64,000 nt of DNA from an uncultured Eubacteriales bacterium (lineage in GTDB: Bacteria > Bacillota > Clostridia > Oscillospirales > CAG-272): contig CATWNM010000006.1 in the NCBI GenBank assembly GCA_958352145.1, positions 1 to 64,000 of the forward strand, read 5' to 3'. How positions within the stretch are numbered: the stretch's first letter is position 1; every line of letters starts with the position of its first letter. Made by a program: the position numbers and the translations under genes. This document shows, one piece after another, positions 33,329-42,611 of the stretch. The notes beneath the pieces were generated by a model. The model had not been told where the DNA came from. It saw nothing but the letters and a program-made list of their open reading frames with translations, and did not search any database.

Positions 33329-34528
33329 TTACTCGTCGATGCCAAAATCACTGCCGAGCGCGCCGCCGCTTTTGATCGAATCCTGCCCGAATTTTTTTCG
33401 GATATCGTCCATAGCGCGTTCTCGCCGGCCGTCTTTTTCCGCGTCATGCTCATTTTGAAAAAAACCGATTTGTTCGGCGGTATCTTCGGGCAAAAGCCCG
33501 GTTCCGGTCACGGTAATCGAACGAACGCCGATCCGAGGATTGAAATTTTCCCGGAGCATCCCGGCCGCCGCTTCGCGCAGCTGCCGCGCAAGCTGCGTCG
33601 GCGCGCATAACTGCTTCTGCCGCTGCGAAACGACAAAATTTTTATCCTTGATCGAAAGCTGCACCGTCGTACATTTGACCTTTTTCTGCCGCATTCTGGC
33701 AGCGGCAAGGTCGCAGACCGCATCCAGTCCGGCAAGCAGTTCGTCCATACCGTACAGATCCCGGGAAAACGTGATGCCGTTGCCTACACTTTTCACGGCG
33801 CGCTTCTCATAATAACTGCGCACCGGCTCGTCGTCCCGGCCGTTGGCGCGTTCCCAGAGCAAAAGACCCGGCCGTCCCAGCTTATAGCTTAAAAAATCCG
33901 GGCTGGTGCGCGCCAAGTCGCCGATCGTCCGGATGCGCATATCGAAAAGCGCCTGTCTTGCGCTCCGGCCGACGTAAAGCAGCGCCTCCACCGGCAAAGG
34001 CCAGACCATCTCCTCAAAATGCGCGCGGTCGATCACGCTGACGGCATCCGGTTTTTTCAAATCGCTGCCGAGCTTTGCGATCGTCTTATTAAAAGAAACC
34101 CCGATCGATACCGTAAGCCCGGTCTCGCGCCGTATACGCTGGCGTAAACATTCCGCAATCGTCTCGCCGCTGCCGAAAAGCCGCCCTGAGCCGGTCACAT
34201 CCAGCCAGGATTCATCGATACCGAACGGCTCTACAAGATCGGTATATTCCGCATAAATGGCGTTGATCTCCCGGCTGTACCGCATATACAGGTCGCGGTG
34301 CGGGCGCACCAACACAAGCGTGGGGCACTTCTGCCGCGCGCTCCATATCGTCTCCGCGGTAACGACGCCAAAACGCTTCGCCCGCTCATTTTTAGCCAGA
34401 ATAATACCGTGCCGCTTATCCGGATCGCCGCAAACCGCCATAGGCACGCCGGCAAGCGAGGGATTCAGCACCGTCTCAACCGAAGCGTAAAATGCATTGA
34501 GATCGGAATGCAGAATCACCCGGTCCAC
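33329..34528 (-). CDS. dinB: DNA polymerase IV (Y family)
   Basis: The translesion polymerase has VILHSDLNAFYASVE with the first metal-binding Asp, and GIDESWLDVTG with the catalytic Asp-Glu. The 399-residue protein ends in an acidic tail and a little-finger domain; a canonical C-terminal beta-clamp motif is not obvious. GTG start with GGGAGG 8 bases upstream, 3 bases after tadA ends. No LexA site was seen. Confidence 0.93.
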   Translation of the reverse strand: MDRVILHSDLNAFYASVETVLNPSLAGVPMAVCGDPDKRHGIILAKNERAKRFGVVTAETIWSARQKCPTLVLVRPHRDLYMRYSREINAIYAEYTDLVEPFGIDESWLDVTGSGRLFGSGETIAECLRQRIRRETGLTVSIGVSFNKTIAKLGSDLKKPDAVSVIDRAHFEEMVWPLPVEALLYVGRSARQALFDMRIRTIGDLARTSPDFLSYKLGRPGLLLWERANGRDDEPVRSYYEKRAVKSVGNGITFSRDLYGMDELLAGLDAVCDLAAARMRQKKVKCTTVQLSIKDKNFVVSQRQKQLCAPTQLARQLREAAAGMLRENFNPRIGVRSITVTGTGLLPEDTAEQIGFFQNEHDAEKDGRRERAMDDIRKKFGQDSIKSGGALGSDFGIDE

Positions 34529-34531
34529 CGT

Positions 34532-35002
34532 TTATTCCTCCCGCCTCGTCCGAAAGAATTCCTGCAAAAGCTGCACGCATTCTTCCTCTAAAACGCCGCC
34601 CCCAAGCTGCACCTTATGATTCAGGGGAAACTCATTCAAGTTCAGCACCGTGCCAAACGCACCGGCGCGCCGGTCAAACGCGCCGTACACCACGCGCGCC
34701 ATGCGCGCGTTCACCGCTGCGCCCGCGCACATCGGACAGGGCTCCAGCGTCACATACATTGTGCATTCAGGCAGCCGCCATCCGCCGAGCGCATGGCCGG
34801 CAAGCTCAATCGCAGTAGCCTCCGCGTGGCGCAACGCGCTCTTCTCTTTTTCGCGCGTATTATGCGCGCGGGCAATAATCACGCCGTCATGAACGATCAC
34901 CGCGCCGACGGGCACCTCGCCCTCATCCAAAGCCGCCTGCGCTTCAAGCAGAGCCTCGCGCATAAAATCCACATCAATTTTATATTGTTCAGAATAATCC
35001 AT
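34532..35002 (-). CDS. tadA: tRNA-specific adenosine deaminase
   Basis: It converts A34 to inosine in tRNA-Arg(ACG). The 156-residue protein has the zinc and proton-shuttle site HAEATAI and PCPMCAGA. I chose the ATG at 35002 because GAGG lies 6 bases before it; a longer frame to 35065 overlaps the upstream protease gene. It forms an operon with dinB and the CPBP gene. Confidence 0.93.
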   Translation of the reverse strand: MDYSEQYKIDVDFMREALLEAQAALDEGEVPVGAVIVHDGVIIARAHNTREKEKSALRHAEATAIELAGHALGGWRLPECTMYVTLEPCPMCAGAAVNARMARVVYGAFDRRAGAFGTVLNLNEFPLNHKVQLGGGVLEEECVQLLQEFFRTRREE

Positions 35003-35010
35003 ATAATTCC

Positions 35011-35826
35011 TCATAAAAACAGAGCCGCAAAAGACACTGCGGCGCTGATCGACACAAATATCCAAAAAGCCGGCGGCAAAGACGCAGCCAGCCGCTCCTC
35101 AGGGAGTCCGGCAAGCAGCGCGCGCATATCCTGAAAGATCGGTTCTCTGCGCAGCGCGCCCAGACAAACGAGAAAAACAGCCAAAAACGCCGCGGCAAAC
35201 ACGCACGAAACCGAAAAACCATATACATAAGATAAAAGCAGCGCGCAAAAATTATTTAAAAAATGAAACAGCATCCCTATATACACGCACTCGGTTAAAA
35301 ATACCAGCGCGCTGAGCAAAATGCCGGCAAATACCGTATACAGCAACTTTGAAAGACTCAGATGCATCAGACCAAACATCAAACCGCAAAGAAAAACGCC
35401 GGCGCCGCCAAGCGGGGAAAGCGCGCCGAGAACGCCGCAGCGCAGGAGCAGTTCCTCAAACAGCGCAGGAAGCACGCAGGAAAAAACGAAAGCATACAGA
35501 AAATTTTCTCCATCCGGCGGCGCGGCGCTGCCTGCAGTACCGGCCAAGCGCGCCAAAAGCGCGCCGAGAAAGGACAAAAGCGCGCAGCCGCTGACAAATA
35601 AGCAGAAAAAAAGCGCATACTGACGCCGTCCATAGCGAGACAAACCGCAGTTCCGCACGCCGTACGGCCTGTACCGCCCGCCAAACGCACAGAGCGAAAA
35701 GATGCATCCTGCCATGGAGAAAAAATCAATCCACCGAGGCGCAAACAACGCCGAAAACAGATAAAACGCCATCCAAAGCAGCATCATTTGAGACGCGGTG
35801 CGCACCGCATTTTTTGTTTCCAACAC
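35011..35826 (-). CDS. CPBP-family intramembrane metalloprotease
   Basis: The 271-residue membrane protein has about seven hydrophobic segments. The CPBP motif ALFEELLLRCGVLG gives the Glu pair and Arg, and GLMFGLMHLSLSKLL and FLNNFCALLLS give the His and Asn of the active site. Members process prenylated or bacteriocin-related peptides, or have unknown roles. GGAGG precedes a GTG or TTG start. It is 8 bases upstream of tadA. Confidence 0.87.
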   Translation of the reverse strand: MLETKNAVRTASQMMLLWMAFYLFSALFAPRWIDFFSMAGCIFSLCAFGGRYRPYGVRNCGLSRYGRRQYALFFCLFVSGCALLSFLGALLARLAGTAGSAAPPDGENFLYAFVFSCVLPALFEELLLRCGVLGALSPLGGAGVFLCGLMFGLMHLSLSKLLYTVFAGILLSALVFLTECVYIGMLFHFLNNFCALLLSYVYGFSVSCVFAAAFLAVFLVCLGALRREPIFQDMRALLAGLPEERLAASLPPAFWIFVSISAAVSFAALFL

Positions 35827-35881
35827 GCCGCCTCCAAATGCGTATCCAACGAAACCGCGCAGATACGGCTATGATAAATAG

Positions 35882-35908
35882 ATCAGCCACCCGGCACGGG
35901 TGGCTGAT
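35882..35908 (-). terminator. Terminator after the sugar ABC ATPase gene
   Basis: ATCAGCCACCCG and CGGGTGGCTGAT pair around a 3-base loop; on the leftward strand CTATTTATC follows. Confidence 0.7.
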
Positions 35909-36064
35909 AGAATCTGTCGAAAAGCGAAAATTCCTGGCAAAAACCACACGAGCGCTCGATCTGCGCTCGAAAGAGCGCCCGCGCGGTGCAAATACGGCAA
36001 TACAGCGGCGTATATTCGCCTTGCCCGCGAGATGTTTATTCTATTCCGACCTCAGCCGCCTGAA

Positions 36065-37177
36065 TCAGTGCAGAATCGCGCGTTCGGTCTCCTTATCAAA
36101 CAAATGAATTCTAGCAGCGTCCAGCGCGACCTTGATCGTGTCGCCGGCTCTGGCCTGACTGCGCGAAGAGACGCGCGCAATCAGCTTCTGTTCGCCGGTC
36201 GCAAGGTACAGATAAATTTCCGCGCCCATAAGCTCGGTCACGTCCACATACGTCTCGATGACGCTCTCCGCCATGCTGGAAAGATACATCGGTTCGTCGT
36301 GCACGCACTCGGGACGAAGCCCAGCAATGACCTCCTTGCCGATATACTCGGCAAGCGCGGGATTCGAAGCTTTTTCAGCCGGCAGCTTGATACGGTTCTC
36401 GCCGAAGACAAGGAAAACATCCTCGCCTTTCTTTTCCAGCGTGCCGTCGATAAAATTCATCTGCGGCGTACCGATAAAGCCCGCTACAAAGACGTTGCAC
36501 GGATTATCATAGAGATTTTGCGGCGTATCCACCTGCTGGATCAGACCGTCTTTCATAACGACGATACGGGAAGCCATCGTCATAGCCTCAACCTGGTCGT
36601 GCGTGACGTAAATAAACGTAGTGCCGACTCTCTGATGAATCTTGGTAAGCTCGGTTCTCATCTGCGCGCGGAGCTTTGCGTCAAGGTTAGACAAAGGCTC
36701 ATCGAGCAGGAACACCTTCGGATGCCGGACGATCGCGCGGCCGAGCGCCACACGCTGTTTCTGACCGCCGGACAAGGCCTTCGGCTTTCTGTCGAGCAGA
36801 TGCGCGATATCCAAAATACGAGCCGCCTCTTCCACCCGGCGCTTGATTTCCTCTTTCGGCGTCTTGCGAAGCTTCAAGCCGAACGCCATGTTTTCAAACA
36901 CGGTCATGTGCGGATACAATGCATAGTTCTGGAACACCATCGCGATGTCCCGGTCCTTCGGCGCCACGTCGTTGACGAGTCTGTCCTCAATAAAGAGTTC
37001 GCCCTCGGTGATCTCCTCAAGTCCGGCGATCATACGGAGCGTAGTCGATTTTCCGCAGCCGGAAGGGCCGACGAAAATCAGGAACTCCTTATCTTTGATT
37101 TCCAAATTAAAATCAGAAACCGCAAGTACGCCGCCGGGATATTTTTTATAAATGTGCCTGAGTGATAAGCTTGCCAT
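36065..37177 (-). CDS. ATPase of carbohydrate ABC importers (MsmK/UgpC type)
   Basis: The 370-residue protein has Walker A GPSGCGKSTTLRMIAGLE, Q-loop MVFQNYALYPHM, signature LSGGQKQRVALGRA and Walker B VFLLDEPLSNLDAKLR. A C-terminal OB-type regulatory domain includes GLRPECVHDEP. Such ATPases often serve several sugar importers and are encoded alone, as here. The possible solute-binding protein at the left edge could be one client. The ATG at 37177 is preceded by GGGAGGAAA. Confidence 0.92.
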   Translation of the reverse strand: MASLSLRHIYKKYPGGVLAVSDFNLEIKDKEFLIFVGPSGCGKSTTLRMIAGLEEITEGELFIEDRLVNDVAPKDRDIAMVFQNYALYPHMTVFENMAFGLKLRKTPKEEIKRRVEEAARILDIAHLLDRKPKALSGGQKQRVALGRAIVRHPKVFLLDEPLSNLDAKLRAQMRTELTKIHQRVGTTFIYVTHDQVEAMTMASRIVVMKDGLIQQVDTPQNLYDNPCNVFVAGFIGTPQMNFIDGTLEKKGEDVFLVFGENRIKLPAEKASNPALAEYIGKEVIAGLRPECVHDEPMYLSSMAESVIETYVDVTELMGAEIYLYLATGEQKLIARVSSRSQARAGDTIKVALDAARIHLFDKETERAILH

Positions 37178-37230
37178 CGAGTTTCCTCCCAATATTTTTG
37201 CCTGCTGTGAAAAGCAAATTTTATGTACTT

Positions 37231-37236
37231 ATTATA
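37231..37236 (-). promoter_or_regulatory. Extended -10 promoter of the sugar ABC ATPase gene
   Basis: TGTTATAAT is an extended -10 box; the -35 region 17 bases upstream (TTTCTT) is weak. It lies about 55 bases before the ATG. The remaining gap up to 37380 is AT-rich without a gene. Confidence 0.6.
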
Positions 37237-37380
37237 ACAGGCCGGACGAAAAAAAGAAAGAGGGGAAATTCCCAAACTTTAAGAAACGTCTTTGTGCAAA
37301 TTGAACATACGTTTTTTGCCTATACACGCATTCATGTGTTTTTTACGTGAATTTATTTTAATTTATTAAAATATCAAGTT

Positions 37381-39543
37381 TTATACCTGATTTTTCCTGC
37401 GCATGCTCAGGCCAATACGGCGCTTCTGCGGATCTACGCTCTGGACAAAGACATGCACGACATCGCCCACGGCCAGCGCTTCGCTGGGATGACGGATATA
37501 GCGGTCTGCGATCTCGGAAATATGCAAAAGCCCATCCTGATGCACGCCGATATCCACAAACGCGCCGAAATCCACCACATTGCGCACGGTGCCGGTCAGT
37601 TCCATCCCCACACGCAAATCCTCAAAACGTAGGACGTCCGCGCGGAGCGTGGGCGGCGGCAGCGCGTCCCGCACGTCCCGGCCGGGCTTTTCCAATTCAC
37701 TGCAAATATCGAGCAATGTCGGCGTTCCGACGCCAAGCTTTTCGGCGACCGCCTCCGCGCCTTTGGCCGAAACCCGGGCGCAGAGACCCGACAACCGCCC
37801 AGCCCGCACATCCGCCTCCGTACAGCCAAACAGTTCAAGCAAACGGCGCGCCGGGGCATACGACTCCGGGTGTACGCCCGTGCAGTCGAGAATTTCCTGT
37901 CCGCCGCTGACGCGCAGAAAACCTGCGCACTGTTCAAACACCCGATCGCTCAGCCGCGGAACCTGTTTTAATTCCTCGCGGCTGCCAAACGCGCCGTGCG
38001 CCTCTCGATACCGCACGATATTCTTTGCGCAGGCCGCGCCTACGCCCGCGACATAGGAAAGCAGCGGCCACGAAGCGGTATTCAGTTCAACACCGACGCT
38101 GTTCACACAATCCTCCACCACGCCGCCGAGCGCTGCATCCAGCCGCTGCGGCTTCATATCGTGCTGATACTGCCCAACGCCGATCGAGCGCGGCTCGATT
38201 TTAACGAGTTCGGCCAGGGGGTCGATCAGGCGGCGTGCGATCGAAACCGCGCTGCGCTCGGTCACGTCAAAATCCGGGAATTCCTCCGCGCCAAGCGGCG
38301 ACGCGGAATAGACCGACGCGCCCGCCTCGCTGACGATCACATACTTGACGTCGTTTGAAAGCGTCCGGATCGTATCGGCGACAAACTGCTCGCTCTCGCG
38401 CGAAGCGGTTCCGTTGCCGATGGCGATCACATCCACATGGTGCCGGCGTATCAGATCGGACAGCGTCTTTCGGCTCTGCGCAATCTTTTCGTGCGGCTGT
38501 GTAGGATAAATCACAGCGGTCTCGAGCACGCGCCCAGTCGGATCCACAACCGCCAGCTTGCAGCCAGTGCGGTAGCCCGGATCAAATCCGAGCACAACCC
38601 GCCCGCGCACGGGCGGCTGCATCAAAAGTCCGCGAAGATTCTGAGAAAACACGCCGATTGCCCCCTCGCTCGCTTCATCAAACAGGCTGTTTCGAATCTC
38701 ACGCTCGATCGCGGGCGCAATCAGCCGCTTATACGCATCCTGGATCGTCCGGCGCAGATAGGGCGCGGCGGCGCTTTCCGGATGCGGGATCAGTTCGCGC
38801 TCAAGATAAGCGTATACATTGTCCTCGGGAACACATACGTCTACTTTGAGAATTCCCTCGCGCTCGCCGCGGCAAAGCGCAAGATACCGGTGCGGCCGGA
38901 TTTTCGCGATCGGCTCACGGTAATCATAATACTGCGCGTACACGGATTCCGCTTCAACGGCCGCGCAGGAAACGATCTCGCCAAGCCGCATGCTGCCCTC
39001 GCGGATCGCTTTGCGATACTTTGCATTCTGTGCGATTTCCTCGGCAATGATGTCGAGCGCGCCCGCAATCGCGCTTTCCGCATCGGGCACTTCCCGCTCT
39101 GCGCTGACAAACCGCGCGGCCGCCGCATCCAGCGGCGGATCATACGAGGGTTCGCAGGCAAAGATCATCAGCGCCAAATCCTCAAGCCCACGCGCTCTGG
39201 CCGCCGAAGCGCGCGTTTTTCGCTTTGGGCGAAAAGGCAGATATACGTCCTCCAGTTCGCTCTGCGTCCGCGCTGCGTCCAGCGCACGGCACACCTCGGC
39301 AGTCAGTTTGTCCTGCGCGCCGATAGCCGCGCGAATCTCCTCCCGGCGCGCTTCAAAGCGGCGCAGATATTCCAAACGTTCGGCAAACGCGCGCAGCGCA
39401 ACGTCCGAAAGATTGCCGGTCGCTTCCTTGCGGTAGCGCGCGATAAACGGAATGGTATTCCCCTCGTCGAGCAGCGCCGCCGCGCGCTCCGCCTGCCACC
39501 GCTCGATGTTCAGTTCCTCACACAGCGTCTCCAAAATGTCCAT
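37381..39543 (-). CDS. tex: Tex-type RNA-binding transcription accessory protein
   Basis: This 720-residue protein has the Tex layout: an N-terminal helical part (IPFIARYRKEATGNLSD), a YqgF nuclease-like core (VLGFDPGYRTGCKLAVVD and VIAIGNGTASRESE), helix-hairpin-helix segments and a C-terminal S1 domain (ELTGTVRNVVDFGAFVDIGV). It binds RNA and is tied to transcription and stress. I use the ATG at 39543 behind GGAGAATAAAA. Confidence 0.94.
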   Translation of the reverse strand: MDILETLCEELNIERWQAERAAALLDEGNTIPFIARYRKEATGNLSDVALRAFAERLEYLRRFEARREEIRAAIGAQDKLTAEVCRALDAARTQSELEDVYLPFRPKRKTRASAARARGLEDLALMIFACEPSYDPPLDAAAARFVSAEREVPDAESAIAGALDIIAEEIAQNAKYRKAIREGSMRLGEIVSCAAVEAESVYAQYYDYREPIAKIRPHRYLALCRGEREGILKVDVCVPEDNVYAYLERELIPHPESAAAPYLRRTIQDAYKRLIAPAIEREIRNSLFDEASEGAIGVFSQNLRGLLMQPPVRGRVVLGFDPGYRTGCKLAVVDPTGRVLETAVIYPTQPHEKIAQSRKTLSDLIRRHHVDVIAIGNGTASRESEQFVADTIRTLSNDVKYVIVSEAGASVYSASPLGAEEFPDFDVTERSAVSIARRLIDPLAELVKIEPRSIGVGQYQHDMKPQRLDAALGGVVEDCVNSVGVELNTASWPLLSYVAGVGAACAKNIVRYREAHGAFGSREELKQVPRLSDRVFEQCAGFLRVSGGQEILDCTGVHPESYAPARRLLELFGCTEADVRAGRLSGLCARVSAKGAEAVAEKLGVGTPTLLDICSELEKPGRDVRDALPPPTLRADVLRFEDLRVGMELTGTVRNVVDFGAFVDIGVHQDGLLHISEIADRYIRHPSEALAVGDVVHVFVQSVDPQKRRIGLSMRRKNQV

Positions 39544-39583
39544 TTTTATTCTCCAATTCTCCCGCTTCAAAATCGCAGATCTA

Positions 39584-39640
39584 AATAAATATTGTAAAAA
39601 AGACGGCTCCGCCGGCTTTTTTACTCCTTACAAGGCCGCG
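39584..39640 (-). terminator. Terminator inside a repeated intergenic element (copy 1)
   Basis: AAAAAAGCCGG and CCGTCTTTTTT enclose CGGAG-type hairpin bases on the leftward strand, downstream of rluB. The flanking sequence (AATAAATAT before, TTACTCCTTACAA after) recurs at 42533-42592 downstream of recG, so a terminator module is duplicated. Confidence 0.7.
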
Positions 39641-39681
39641 AGTGCCTGTAAGGCGCGAGGCGCGAGCGTACGGCCTCCTCC

Positions 39682-39708
39682 CACTTCAAAATCAAAGATT
39701 TTGAAGTG
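39682..39708 (-). terminator. Second hairpin directly after rluB
   Basis: CACTTCAAAATC and GATTTTGAAGTG form a perfect 12-bp stem with a 3-base loop, 5 bases past the rluB stop. It may protect or end the transcript together with the terminator at 39584-39640. Confidence 0.65.
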
Positions 39709-39713
39709 CTCAC

Positions 39714-40409
39714 TTAATGCGCTTCCAGCGCGTGAATTTCTTCCTCGGTCAGATACCGCCACTGTCCGCGCGAAAGCCCGTCGAGCGTGAGGGCATCAAA
39801 ACGGACGCGCTCCAGATACAAAATCCGGTTGCCGCGCGCCTCGAACATCCGCCGGATCTGATGATATTTCCCCTCAGAAAGGATCATGCGCCCCGTCACG
39901 CCGTCAGTGACCGTAACCTTACAGGGTTTTGTCCGGTATCCGCCGATGTCTACGCCCGTGCGCAGCGCCTCGAGATCCTCCGGCGTCAGCGGATTTGCCG
40001 AAACAAAAGCATACTCTTTTTCAACATGCCGTTTCGGCGAAAGCAGCCGGTGGGCGAGCGGGCCGTTGTTGGTCAGCAGAACCAGTCCGAGCGTATATTT
40101 ATCCAGCCGGCCGCAGGGAAAAAGATCGAATTTCCGCACCTCGGGCGGCAAAAGCTCAAGCACGATGCGCTCCCTTGCATCCTCAGTGGCGCATACCACG
40201 CCCTCCGGCTTATTCAAAAGCACGTATGTAAACCGGCGATACAGCACCGGTTCGCCGCAAAAGACGACCCGGCTGCGTTCAGGATCCACCGGAGTGTCTG
40301 CGCGGCGCACGACCTCGCCGTCCAGCCAAACGGCGCCGCGGCGAATGGCCGCGGCGCTCTCCCGCCGGGTTGCGACCCTGCATTCGGACAGAAATTTATC
40401 AATTCTCAT
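39714..40409 (-). CDS. Pseudouridine synthase, RsuA/RluB family
   Basis: The 231-residue enzyme starts MRIDKFLSECRVATRRESAA, an S4 RNA-binding domain, and has the catalytic Asp in CGRLDKYTLGLVLLTNNG. KYHQIRRMFEARG is typical of the family, which modifies 16S (RsuA) or 23S (RluB) rRNA; the exact position cannot be told. The ATG at 40409 has GAGGAAAACG before it, and that ribosome site overlaps the stop of a small upstream frame. Confidence 0.9.
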   Translation of the reverse strand: MRIDKFLSECRVATRRESAAAIRRGAVWLDGEVVRRADTPVDPERSRVVFCGEPVLYRRFTYVLLNKPEGVVCATEDARERIVLELLPPEVRKFDLFPCGRLDKYTLGLVLLTNNGPLAHRLLSPKRHVEKEYAFVSANPLTPEDLEALRTGVDIGGYRTKPCKVTVTDGVTGRMILSEGKYHQIRRMFEARGNRILYLERVRFDALTLDGLSRGQWRYLTEEEIHALEAH

Positions 40410-40417
40410 CGTTTTCC

Positions 40418-40522
40418 TCAAAACCAGAATACGCCGCCGAAACAAAACGCAAACACAGAAAGCAAAATCACGCAGACCGTAAGTCCTACGGCAAAACCGC
40501 AGAAAAAAAGTTTCTTGTTCAT
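40418..40522 (-). CDS. Small hydrophobic protein, 34 residues
   Basis: A short frame encodes MNKKLFFCGFAVG, then LTVCVILLSVFAFCFGGVFWF, a single membrane segment with a basic N-terminus. Its stop (TGA) overlaps the ribosome site of rluB, which suggests coupling. Its own ribosome site is weak. It could be a real small membrane protein or a leader; the evidence is frame, hydrophobicity and position only. Confidence 0.4.
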   Translation of the reverse strand: MNKKLFFCGFAVGLTVCVILLSVFAFCFGGVFWF

Positions 40523-40670
40523 GATTTTTGCAGATCCGGCAAGCAAAATTAGTATTCGCATAAAGCGGCGTTTCATGTACAGTATAAAAAGCTATCAAAA
40601 ATATTTATAATATTTATAAATATAAACGAAATAAACGAACTTCGAAACGTCCAGGCACGTTTTGCCGCTT

Positions 40671-41222
40671 TCATCCCGAACCGTCCACAGAAAAATCCAA
40701 ATAAAAATACAATGCGGTTTCTTTGGCATACGGCGAACCCATATAAACCTTGGTGTCCGCGCCCCTGAGTTGAAATCCATATTGCAGATAAAACCGGCAA
40801 GCGATGAGGTTGTTATCCTGCGTTTCAAGAAAAACGCCGTTTTTACCGCCGCTTCTGCCCCACCGCACCAGAGCGTCCATCAGCATACCGCCAACGCCGC
40901 GCCGGCGGTGATTTTGGTCAACCGCAAAATCCTCGATTTGTACGTTGCCATTCCACCGTGTGTCCGCCCGGATAATGCCTGCGCACTGCCCGCACCGCAT
41001 CGCCATGAAAGCGACTCGTTTGGGATTTTCTATGTATTCCGACGGCGCAAAAGCTTCGGCCGGATAAACCTTGCTCGTTTTCTGCGCAAACACCTCTTCC
41101 GTCCACGTCCATTTTACGCCGTCATAAGCAGGGACAAGACGTCCGATGACGTCAAAGGACTGCGCCGTCTCCGGTACGCTGCGCAGATTCGTCTCATCCA
41201 GCCGCACGATACGATATGCCTC
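40671..41222 (-). CDS. GNAT-family N-acetyltransferase
   Basis: The 183-residue protein has the acetyl-CoA-binding motif A in VDQNHRRRGVGGMLMDALV and motif B-like FLETQDNNLIACRFYLQYGF. The substrate is unknown; the layout resembles streptothricin-type or other small-molecule acetyltransferases. I use a GTG start at 41222 because GGAGG lies 6 bases before it. Confidence 0.85.
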   Translation of the reverse strand, partial: EAYRIVRLDETNLRSVPETAQSFDVIGRLVPAYDGVKWTWTEEVFAQKTSKVYPAEAFAPSEYIENPKRVAFMAMRCGQCAGIIRADTRWNGNVQIEDFAVDQNHRRRGVGGMLMDALVRWGRSGGKNGVFLETQDNNLIACRFYLQYGFQLRGADTKVYMGSPYAKETALYFYLDFSVDGSG

Positions 41223-41261
41223 CACAGTACGCCTCCTTCGCTGCAAAACGCACAGCGCCTT

Positions 41262-42491
41262 TCAGTTTTGTCCTTTGATCTTCTCCCAGTATTCTTTCGC
41301 CGCGCGCTCGACTTTGTTCTCCCCGTATTCATAATAGCGGCGGCCCTTGAGATCGTTTGGCAGGTACTGCTGGGGGACATAGTGATTCGGATAATCGTGC
41401 GGATACTTGTAGCCCTTGAACAGCGGGGAAACCAAATGCGCGGGAATCTCCTGTCCAAGACCCGACAAAAAGTCGTTTTTCGCGGCCGCATACGCCATGT
41501 ACGCGCTGTTCGACTTCGGCGCAGTTGCGAGCGAAACCGTCAGATTGGAAAGCGGAATTGCGCCCTCCGGCAGTCCGAGTTCCTTGGCCGCATCGGTACA
41601 GGCTTTGGCTAAAATCGCGGCCTGCGGATAAGCCTGACCCACATCCTCGCTGGCGATGACCAGCAGTCTCCGGCAGGCAGACAAAAGATCGCCGCCCTCA
41701 AGAATCCGCGCAAGATAAAAGACTGCGGCGTCCGGGTCTGAACCCCGGATCGACTTTTGCAGGCAGGAAAGCAAATTGTAATGCACATCGCCCACGCGGT
41801 CAAAATTGCCGGTAAAAGTGGGCATAAAGCTTTTGACGTCCGCCTCGCCGATTCGTTCCTTTGCAACCGAGTAAACGTTTTCCAGCACGCCGAGTGAAGC
41901 GCGGACATCTCCGCCGCCCGCCCCTGCGATAAAATCAAGCGCGGCATCGTCAATCTGCATATCCCGGCCGGTTTCCCGATTCAAAAGCGCAAGCCCGCGG
42001 TGCAGCGCGCGGCGGACGTCGGCCGCCGCAACCGGCTTGAATTCAAACACCGCGCAGCGGGAAAGGATCGCGCTGTACACGCAGAAATACGGATTGTCGG
42101 TCGTGGAAGCGATCAGCGTGATCCGCCCATCCTCAATATATTCCAAAAGCGACTGCTGCTGTTTGCGGTTGAAATACTGGATTTCATCCAAATACAAAAG
42201 CGTTCCCGCGGCGCCAAACATGTTTTTCGACTGTGCGATGACGTCCCGGACGTCCGAAAGCGAGGCGGTCGTCGCGTTGAGCCGATGCAGATCCATTGCG
42301 GACTGCTTTGCCACAATGCGCGCAGCGGTCGTCTTGCCGGTGCCGGGCGGCCCGAAAAAGATCATGTTGGTGATCCGGCCGCCCTCCGTCATCCGGCGGA
42401 TCACGCCGTTTTTGCCGAACAGATGCGCCTGCCCGACGATCTCATCCAGCGTCTCAGGGCGAAGCCTGTCCGCCAGCGGTTGATTCTGCAT
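41262..42491 (-). CDS. rarA: Replication-associated recombination protein A
   Basis: This AAA+ ATPase of 409 residues has MQNQPLADRLRPETLDEIVGQ, Walker A FFGPPGTGKTTAARI, Walker B LLYLDEIQYFNRKQQ and C-terminal YPHDYPNHYVPQQYLP. It acts at stalled forks with SSB. The ATG at 42491 has GGAGGCGGAGT before it. It follows recG, also a fork-repair gene, after a terminator module. Confidence 0.94.
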   Translation of the reverse strand: MQNQPLADRLRPETLDEIVGQAHLFGKNGVIRRMTEGGRITNMIFFGPPGTGKTTAARIVAKQSAMDLHRLNATTASLSDVRDVIAQSKNMFGAAGTLLYLDEIQYFNRKQQQSLLEYIEDGRITLIASTTDNPYFCVYSAILSRCAVFEFKPVAAADVRRALHRGLALLNRETGRDMQIDDAALDFIAGAGGGDVRASLGVLENVYSVAKERIGEADVKSFMPTFTGNFDRVGDVHYNLLSCLQKSIRGSDPDAAVFYLARILEGGDLLSACRRLLVIASEDVGQAYPQAAILAKACTDAAKELGLPEGAIPLSNLTVSLATAPKSNSAYMAYAAAKNDFLSGLGQEIPAHLVSPLFKGYKYPHDYPNHYVPQQYLPNDLKGRRYYEYGENKVERAAKEYWEKIKGQN

Positions 42492-42532
42492 ACTCCGCCT
42501 CCATAACCGCCGCAAAAGCGGCGAACCAAATA

Positions 42533-42592
42533 TCAAATAAATATCCGTAAAAATCCGGCTCCGCCGCTTTTTTACACCTTACAACGCTGCGG
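42533..42592 (-). terminator. Terminator inside a repeated intergenic element (copy 2), after recG
   Basis: On the leftward strand GTAAAAAAGCGGCGGAGCCG is followed by GATTTTTACGG, forming a short stem. Its flanks CAAATAAATAT and TTACACCTTACAA match those at 39584-39640. Confidence 0.65.
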
Positions 42593-42611
42593 CGCACGGC
42601 CGCTCCCCATT

